Below the pieces are notes generated by a model. It worked only from the letters and a program-made list of their open reading frames with translations, did no database searches and had not been told where the DNA came from. From Chromatiaceae bacterium (GTDB lineage: Bacteria > Pseudomonadota > Gammaproteobacteria > Chromatiales > Chromatiaceae), in assembly GCA_016880695.1 (NCBI GenBank), contig JAEHCY010000286.1, positions 1 through 11,068 on the forward strand: DNA of 11,068 nucleotides. The letters run 5' to 3'. Positions 7,431 to 11,068 of this stretch are shown in pieces (the first letter of the stretch is position 1; each line of letters starts with the position of its first letter). The position numbers and the translations under genes were made by a program.

Positions 7431-8180
7431 TTAGTGGATGAAGAGGCCGCCGTTGATGGGGATATTAGCCCCAGTGATATAGGCGGCATCGTCCGCTGCG
7501 AGGAAGCCGACTACCGCGGCGATCTCCTCGGGCTTTGCCATACGCCGCATGGGCACCGTGGCGATGATGGCCTCGCGCACGTCATCACGCATGGCGGCGG
7601 TCATGGCCGTCTCCACATAACCGGGGGAAATCGTGTTCACGGTGATCCCCTTGGCCGCACCTTCCTGGGCTAGGGCCATGGTGAACCCATGCAGACCCGC
7701 TTTGGCCGCGGAGTAATTGGTCTGGCCAAACTGCCCGCGCTGCCCGTTCACCGACGAGATGTTGATAATGCGCCCGAAGCCTCGCTCCAACATGTCATCC
7801 CAGATCGGGCGAGTGACATTGAAGGCGCTGTTGAGGTTGGTGCTGATCACCGCCGCCCAACTGCCCTCATCCATTCGCTTGAACGTCTTGTCGCGGGTGA
7901 TGCCAGCGCAGTTGACCAGGATCTCGACCGGCCCATACTGCCCCTTCACCTCGCCGATCATGCGCGCACTGTCCTCGAAGGAGGACACGTCCGCGCCGAT
8001 GATGGGGATATCGAGCCCCTCGGCGGCCCTGGCGGCCTGCCAGGCCTCGGCCAGATCCTTCTCCGGCGGGTAATAGCAAGCCACCACGCGGTGGCCGGTC
8101 TGGGCAAGGCGCTGGCAGATCGCCGTGCCGATACCGCCGATTCCGCCCGTAACGAGTGCCACTCTCGACTCTGTAGCCAT
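7431..8180 (-). CDS. phaB: PhaB, acetoacetyl-CoA reductase
   Basis: PhaB reduces acetoacetyl-CoA to (R)-3-hydroxybutyryl-CoA, normally with NADPH, the second step of polyhydroxybutyrate synthesis in the cytosol. The 249-residue short-chain dehydrogenase has the nucleotide motif TGGIGGIG (11-18), NCAG (90-93), Asn115, Ser143, and Tyr156 and Lys160 in YSAAK. SVNGQRGQFGQTNYSAAKAG and the ending ITGANIPINGGLFIH are specific to PhaB rather than FabG. AGGAGG lies 10 bases before the ATG. It follows the phasin gene by 20 bases, so the two probably share a transcript, and it is closed by a strong terminator. Full length, with all catalytic residues present. Confidence 0.96.
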   Translation of the reverse strand: MATESRVALVTGGIGGIGTAICQRLAQTGHRVVACYYPPEKDLAEAWQAARAAEGLDIPIIGADVSSFEDSARMIGEVKGQYGPVEILVNCAGITRDKTFKRMDEGSWAAVISTNLNSAFNVTRPIWDDMLERGFGRIINISSVNGQRGQFGQTNYSAAKAGLHGFTMALAQEGAAKGITVNTISPGYVETAMTAAMRDDVREAIIATVPMRRMAKPEEIAAVVGFLAADDAAYITGANIPINGGLFIH

Positions 8181-8200
8181 AACCAGTGTTCCTCCTAGAG

Positions 8201-8569
8201 TTAGGCCGCCTTCGCGGTCGCTTGAGCCATTTTTGCCTTGACGTTTGACATTCCCTTCTCGAGCCAGACCCGATACTCATCGCGGGCGTCGCCGGCGAGT
8301 TTCAGGTTCTGACGGGTCTCCTCGACCATGCGCTGCCCCAATTCCTTGGCGAACTCGACCTGGATCTTCGCCAGCTCGTTGTAACCCTTGACCTCGGAGG
8401 CGGCCTTCGCCTGGCGCAACCCGGTCTCCATCATCAGGGAGACGGAGGCCATCTGCCGGGCAACCATACGCTCCCAGTTACGGAGGTTGATCTCGCCGAG
8501 CTCCCGCATCGACTCGAAACCCTTGGTACCCATTTCGTTGATCATGTCGAGGTTGACTTGCGCGTTCAT
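8201..8569 (-). CDS. phaP: phasin, PHA granule surface protein
   Basis: Phasins coat polyhydroxyalkanoate granules and limit their size and fusion. The protein is 122 residues, almost free of proline and largely helical. Amphipathic repeats typical of phasin-family proteins are seen, for example NLRNWERMVARQM, YNELAKIQVEFAKELGQRM and LKLAGDARDEYRVWLEKGM, and it ends in an Ala/Lys-rich tail (AKMAQATAKAA). The ATG at 8569 has a strong AAGGAGG at ideal distance, so the upstream ATG at 8614 (which falls inside the operator and promoter) is rejected. The position between phaR and phaB matches the short open frame known at the A. vinosum PHA locus. Assignment rests on composition, helix pattern and context. 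Confidence 0.88.
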   Translation of the reverse strand: MNAQVNLDMINEMGTKGFESMRELGEINLRNWERMVARQMASVSLMMETGLRQAKAASEVKGYNELAKIQVEFAKELGQRMVEETRQNLKLAGDARDEYRVWLEKGMSNVKAKMAQATAKAA

Positions 8570-8581
8570 CTTGGCCTCCTT

Positions 8582-8614
8582 ATTGTGCGATGCAGCATTG
8601 TTGCAGTGCAGCAT
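8582..8614. promoter_or_regulatory. candidate PhaR operator over the phaP promoter
   Basis: A TGC-rich cluster: ATTGTGC (8582-8588), TGCAGCAT twice (8591-8598 and 8607-8614, 16 bases apart), and TTGTTGCAGTGCA (8598-8610) containing TGCA-G-TGCA. The 13-base sequence recurs exactly before phaE. PhaR repressors of other bacteria bind TGC-rich sites at phaP and their own promoters. The cluster covers the -10 box and the probable transcription start, the position expected for repression. Confidence 0.55.
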
Positions 8615-8638
8615 AGTGGTGGTATCTCAGGTTGTCAA
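8610..8638 (-). promoter_or_regulatory. sigma70-type promoter of phaP
   Basis: On the minus strand a perfect TTGACA (8638-8633) is followed, after exactly 17 bases, by TATGCT (8615-8610). A transcript would start near 8603, about 34 bases before the phasin ATG. This is the best promoter match in the window. Confidence 0.72.
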
Positions 8639-8692
8639 GGCCTCCCAGCAAGTTTTTCGGCCTCTCATGCCGAGGAAGCGGAAACAACCGAC

Positions 8693-8710
8693 GGTCCCTC
8701 CCAAGGAACC
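8693..8710 (-). terminator. weak possible terminator after phaR
   Basis: On the minus strand, 54 bases after the phaR stop, GGTTCC pairs with GGGACC (one G-U pair) around a 6-base loop, followed by GTCGGTTGTTT. The stem is short and the T-tract broken, so some phaR transcript may read through into phaP. Confidence 0.25.
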
Positions 8711-8763
8711 CGGGACGCCCGCCTCCAGGCCGCACGCCGCCACCCGGAGGCACGCAGGGGGCG

Positions 8764-9240
8764 TTATTCCTTCGGGTCCTTCTCGGCTGGGTCCGAGCGC
8801 CCCACGGGAAACCCAGATGCCCGCAGGATACTTTGCTGCATCTCGGCCCACATCTCCATGTTGTGGCGCGCCATTCTACCCAAGGTCTCAAGGGGTGTCC
8901 CGCCGAAGGTCTCTTGAAGCTGTTTCTGCTCACGGGCGAAGATATCCAGACTATCCTCAAGGTACTTGGTGAATACCCCCTGAATGGTGCCACCATAAAA
9001 GCGAATCATCTGCCCCAGCATCTTCGCGCTGAACAGGGGCTCCCCGCCCGCCTCCTCCTCCAGCATGATCTGCAGCAGGATCGAGCGGGTCAGATCTTCC
9101 TCGGTGGCATTATCCACCACCTTGAAATCGATGCCCGCCATGACCAGCGCACGCACGCCCGCCAGGGTGATGTAGTGGCTTGACTCGGTGTCGTAGAGGC
9201 GCCGATTCGGATATTTCTTGATGATGCGCTGTGTGGGCAA
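8764..9240 (-). CDS. phaR: PhaR, polyhydroxyalkanoate synthesis repressor
   Basis: PhaR binds both DNA and PHA polymer. When no granules are present it represses phaP, and it leaves DNA as polymer forms. The N-terminal DNA-binding domain is unmistakable: RIIKKYPNRRLYDTESSHYITL (residues 5-26), then RALVMAGIDFKVVDNATEEDLTRSILLQI. The C-terminal half has family segments such as FYGGTIQGVFTKYLEDSLD and ends in an acidic tail. No ATG is in frame near the conserved start; TTG at 9240 gives a 158-residue protein and lies after GGAGG (10 bases) and GAGGACG. The frame is open upstream to 9468 but that part resembles no PhaR and is probably untranslated leader. It sits between phaA and phaP on the same strand. 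Confidence 0.92.
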   Translation of the reverse strand: MPTQRIIKKYPNRRLYDTESSHYITLAGVRALVMAGIDFKVVDNATEEDLTRSILLQIMLEEEAGGEPLFSAKMLGQMIRFYGGTIQGVFTKYLEDSLDIFAREQKQLQETFGGTPLETLGRMARHNMEMWAEMQQSILRASGFPVGRSDPAEKDPKE

Positions 9241-9299
9241 CGTCCTCGAGCCTCCGCCTGGGGTTCCGTTCGCTCGCGCAAAGTGTACCCCATGGCGGG

Positions 9300-9318
9300 G
9301 CGCATTGTGCAGCGCATC
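9300..9318. promoter_or_regulatory. candidate PhaR operator upstream of phaR
   Basis: GCGCATTGTGCAGCGCATC is TGC-rich and has GCGCATTG and CAGCGC arms. It shares ATTGTGC exactly with the phaP operator cluster. It lies 60-78 bases before the TTG start of phaR, where autoregulation would be expected from the family. Confidence 0.38.
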
Positions 9319-9517
9319 AGAAAGCCCACCCTGCACCGGATCCTGCGGAAGCAAGAAGCAAGTGCCTGCCCTGGCAGCGAGGATGAAAGACAAGGAGACC
9401 GTGGGGTTGCGAATGAATCCGCGACGCGACGATTCCCTGACCGCTTCGCAGCTTACTTGAAGACCCACCGACCCCCGCGGCGGGGACCGCTGTCTCGATC
9501 AAAGCAGGCGGGAAATC

Positions 9518-9561
9518 CTCCCGTGGGGGGAGACCGATCCCTCGGCCTCCCCGAGGCCGAG
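9518..9561 (-). terminator. possible tandem hairpin terminator of phaA
   Basis: On the minus strand, directly after the phaA stop, a perfect 8-base stem (9561-9554 with 9548-9541, CTCGGCCT/AGGCCGAG) encloses a 5-base loop. A second stem (9532-9528 with 9522-9518, CTCCC/GGGAG) is followed by GATTTCCC. Neither has a proper T-run, so termination may be partial or Rho-dependent, or the stems may protect the RNA 3' end. A third GC stem (9473-9485) follows. Confidence 0.4.
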
Positions 9562-9562
9562 A

Positions 9563-10747
9563 TCAGTCTCTCTCGACTGCCAGCGCGACCCCCTGGCCGC
9601 CGCCGACACATAGGGTCGCCAGCCCCCTCTTGGCGTCCCGGCGCTGCATCTCGTAGAGCAGCGAGACCAGCACACGGGCGCCCGAGGCACCCACCGGGTG
9701 TCCCAGGGCAATGGCGCCGCCATTGACGTTGACCTTGGACATGTCCCAGCCCATCTCCTGGTTGACCGAGAGTGCCTGCGCGGCGAAGGCCTCGTTGGCC
9801 TCGATCAGGTCGAGATCCTGGACGGTCCATCCCGCCCGCTGCAGACACCGGGTGGAGGCGGGGATGGGGCCGGTTCCCATGATCGCGGGATCGACCCCGG
9901 CCGAAGAAAAGGCCACCAGGCGAGCCAGGGGCTTGAGCCCGAGCTCCTTCGCCTTGCTCTCCTTCATCACAATCACTGCCGCGGCGCCATCGTTAATCCC
10001 CGAAGCATTGCCCGCCGTCACGGTACCCTGCTGGTCGAAGGCCGGACGCAGCTTGCCGAGGCTCTCGGCGGTGGTGCCGTGGCGAGGGAACTCGTCGGTA
10101 TCGAAAACGATGGGGTCGCCTTTACGCTGGGGGATCACCACCGGAATGATCTCGTCACGGAACCGGCCGGCCTTTTGTGCGGCCTCGGCCTTCTGCTGCG
10201 ACCCCGCGGAGAAGGCATCCTGGGTCTCGCGGCTGATATTGAACTTCTTGGCGATATTCTCGGCGGTGACGCCCATGTGGTAGTTGTGGAAGGCATCGAT
10301 CAGCCCGTCGGCGAGCATCGAATCCAACAGCTTCCAGTCTCCCAGCCGCTGGCCGTCGCGGGATTTCGGCAGGATATGGGGGGCCTGGCTCATGTTCTCC
10401 TGGCCGCCCGCGATGATGATGTCGGCATCGCCCGTGGCAACGCCCTGCCAGGCCAGATGCACGGCACGCAGACCGCTGCCGCAAAGCTGATTGATGGTCA
10501 TTGCCGGTACCTTATGCGGAAGACCGGCACCCAAGGCCGCCTGGCGTGCTGGGTTTTGCCCGGTCCCCGCGGTCAGGATCTGGCCCAAGATGACCTCATC
10601 GACCTGACCGGGGCTCAGTCCCGAGCGCTCAAGGAGACCCTTGATCACGGTGATCCCGAGCTGGGAGGCGGGCACCCCGGCCAGGGCACCGCCAAAGCTA
10701 CCGATTGCCGTGCGACCGGCGGCTACGATCACTACATTCTCTGCCAT
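9563..10747 (-). CDS. phaA: PhaA, acetyl-CoA acetyltransferase (beta-ketothiolase)
   Basis: PhaA condenses two acetyl-CoA into acetoacetyl-CoA, the first step of polyhydroxybutyrate synthesis. The 394-residue protein is standard length for biosynthetic thiolases. The acyl-accepting Cys89 is in [11 protein letters not shown], the signature NEAFAAQA is near 316-323, His350 is in [16 protein letters not shown], and the second catalytic Cys380 is in LCVGGGQG; these are the usual positions. AAGAAGGG lies 10 bases before the ATG at 10747. The frame is open upstream to 10834, but that part contains the promoter-like TATATAAA and does not resemble thiolase. It is divergent from phaE, with a 231-base gap between them. 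Confidence 0.97.
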   Translation of the reverse strand: MAENVVIVAAGRTAIGSFGGALAGVPASQLGITVIKGLLERSGLSPGQVDEVILGQILTAGTGQNPARQAALGAGLPHKVPAMTINQLCGSGLRAVHLAWQGVATGDADIIIAGGQENMSQAPHILPKSRDGQRLGDWKLLDSMLADGLIDAFHNYHMGVTAENIAKKFNISRETQDAFSAGSQQKAEAAQKAGRFRDEIIPVVIPQRKGDPIVFDTDEFPRHGTTAESLGKLRPAFDQQGTVTAGNASGINDGAAAVIVMKESKAKELGLKPLARLVAFSSAGVDPAIMGTGPIPASTRCLQRAGWTVQDLDLIEANEAFAAQALSVNQEMGWDMSKVNVNGGAIALGHPVGASGARVLVSLLYEMQRRDAKRGLATLCVGGGQGVALAVERD

Positions 10748-10773
10748 GGTTTGCGAACCCTTCTTAGGTGGTT

Positions 10774-10804
10774 TATATAGGAAGGCGCCTGTGCGCGCAG
10801 CACA
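10774..10804 (-). promoter_or_regulatory. candidate phaA control region
   Basis: On the minus strand, TATATAAA (from 10779) is a likely -10 box or part of one. Upstream is an inverted repeat TGTGC-TGCGC-GCACA (10804-10790), part of TTGTGCTGCGCGCACA, which contains the TTGTGC also seen at the phaP and phaR sites. TTGTGC and TATATA are 20 bases apart, too far for a standard promoter, so TTGTGC is more likely operator than -35. Confidence 0.35.
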
Positions 10805-10906
10805 AGGGTAGCAGAGGGATTGGCGTTGTGCCACTCACACCCTCAGGCCCCGGATCCTGCCCAAACGGGTACCGGCCCACTAGCATGTGGTCAGCGAAGG
10901 CGGGAT

Positions 10907-10938
10907 TTGTTGCAGTGCACAAATTTCCGTGCTAGCTT
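10907..10938 (+). promoter_or_regulatory. candidate PhaR site and promoter of phaE
   Basis: TTGTTGCAGTGCA (10907-10919) is identical to 13 bases at the phaP operator. It overlaps a possible promoter, TTGCAG (10910-10915), 17 bases, TAGCTT (10933-10938), which is itself weak (3/6 at -35). Further TGC elements (GTGC at 10930, TATGCAC at 10942) follow. The arrangement suggests that PhaR or a related factor also acts on the synthase genes; this is inference. Confidence 0.42.
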
Positions 10939-10978
10939 CTTTATGCACTCAACTCCAAACCACCAATAGGAATCACCC

Positions 10979-11068
10979 ATGAGCGAAACTGGCCTGTGGA
11001 CTAAAGACTGGCTGGAAACCCAGCAAAAATACTGGGAAACCTGGACCGACATGAGCCGCAAGGCGCTA
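10979..11068 (+). CDS. phaE: PhaE, class III PHA synthase subunit (N-terminus only)
   Basis: Thirty codons are present before the window ends. The start MSETGLWTKDWLETQQKYW, followed by ETWTDMSRKAL, matches the start of PhaE from purple sulfur bacteria, including the WTDMSRKA segment. PhaE has no catalytic residues of its own; it pairs with PhaC to form the class III synthase that polymerises 3-hydroxybutyryl-CoA on granules. TAGGA lies 8 bases before the ATG. Divergence from phaA, with phaR, phaP and phaB beyond, is the A. vinosum-type layout; phaC is expected immediately downstream, outside the window. Confidence 0.88.
   Translation, partial: MSETGLWTKDWLETQQKYWETWTDMSRKAL

Larger units (their letters stand above)
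9241..9562. other. 322-base non-coding gap between phaA and phaR
   Basis: The side near phaA holds hairpins that could end the phaA transcript. The side near phaR holds a TGC-rich candidate operator and, on the minus strand, a TACACT that could be a -10 box (9284-9279) without a good -35. In between, a repeated GAAGCAAGAAGCAAG (about 9348-9362) is the only other pattern. Open frames crossing the gap lack ribosome binding sites and family features, so I see no gene here. Confidence 0.6.

Noticed and set aside
8570..8614. N-terminal extension of the phasin from ATG 8614
   Set aside because: It would overlap the -10 box and operator, while ATG 8569 has a strong ribosome binding site.
8656..8674. 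TTTTT with CGGC/GCCG stem (plus strand) as a terminator
   Set aside because: The T-run precedes the stem on the plus strand and becomes an A-run after it on the minus strand, so it cannot terminate in either direction.
9241..9468. N-terminal extension of PhaR
   Set aside because: The residues are unlike any PhaR and overlap the operator-like region; TTG at 9240 fits the family.
9698..10780. A 360-residue open frame antisense to phaA
   Set aside because: It mirrors the high-GC codon pattern of phaA, has no ribosome binding site and shows no protein-family feature; phaA is certain.
10748..10834. N-terminal extension of PhaA
   Set aside because: It contains the TATATAAA promoter-like element and does not resemble the thiolase N-terminus.

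Overview
The window is GC-rich bacterial chromosome. It looks like a gammaproteobacterium of the Chromatiales (purple sulfur bacteria and relatives). Three things suggest this: a proteobacterial bc1 operon followed by sspA-sspB, a YbgI/DegS-type pair next to it, and a polyhydroxyalkanoate (PHA) locus whose synthase is the two-subunit class III type (PhaE start at the right edge), laid out as described for Allochromatium vinosum. The genus assignment is inference. I see no mobile element, CRISPR array, rRNA or tRNA, and composition is even throughout.

Left part (1-2354): a possible truncated gene at the left edge, a small two-helix membrane protein and a YmdB-type macrodomain protein form a probable minus-strand operon. 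A plus-strand DUF3301-type membrane protein lies divergent to them. It converges, with a 1-base gap, on sspB, the end of an sspA-sspB operon (RNA polymerase-associated protein and ClpXP adaptor).

Middle (2424-7281): a strong terminator separates sspA from petABC, the three subunits of the cytochrome bc1 complex (Rieske protein, cytochrome b, cytochrome c1). Their reading frames overlap (TGATG and ATGA), which suggests translational coupling. Upstream on the same strand is a Nif3/YbgI-type dinuclear-metal protein. Divergent from it is a membrane-anchored, single-PDZ DegS/AlgW-type serine protease.

Right part (7362-11068): the PHA locus. On the minus strand, in transcription order, are phaA (thiolase), phaR (repressor), phaP (phasin) and phaB (acetoacetyl-CoA reductase), closed by a textbook terminator. 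On the plus strand the class III synthase subunit gene phaE begins and runs off the window; phaC presumably follows. PhaA condenses two acetyl-CoA, PhaB reduces the product to 3-hydroxybutyryl-CoA, PhaEC polymerises it, phasin coats the granule, and PhaR probably senses polymer and represses phaP. The best non-coding signal is a 13-base sequence shared exactly by the phaP and phaE promoter regions, with related TGC-rich sites before phaR and phaA: a candidate PhaR operator set.

No clearly new system is visible. The window is mostly conserved core metabolism, and the points worth a second look are regulatory or concern single residues.
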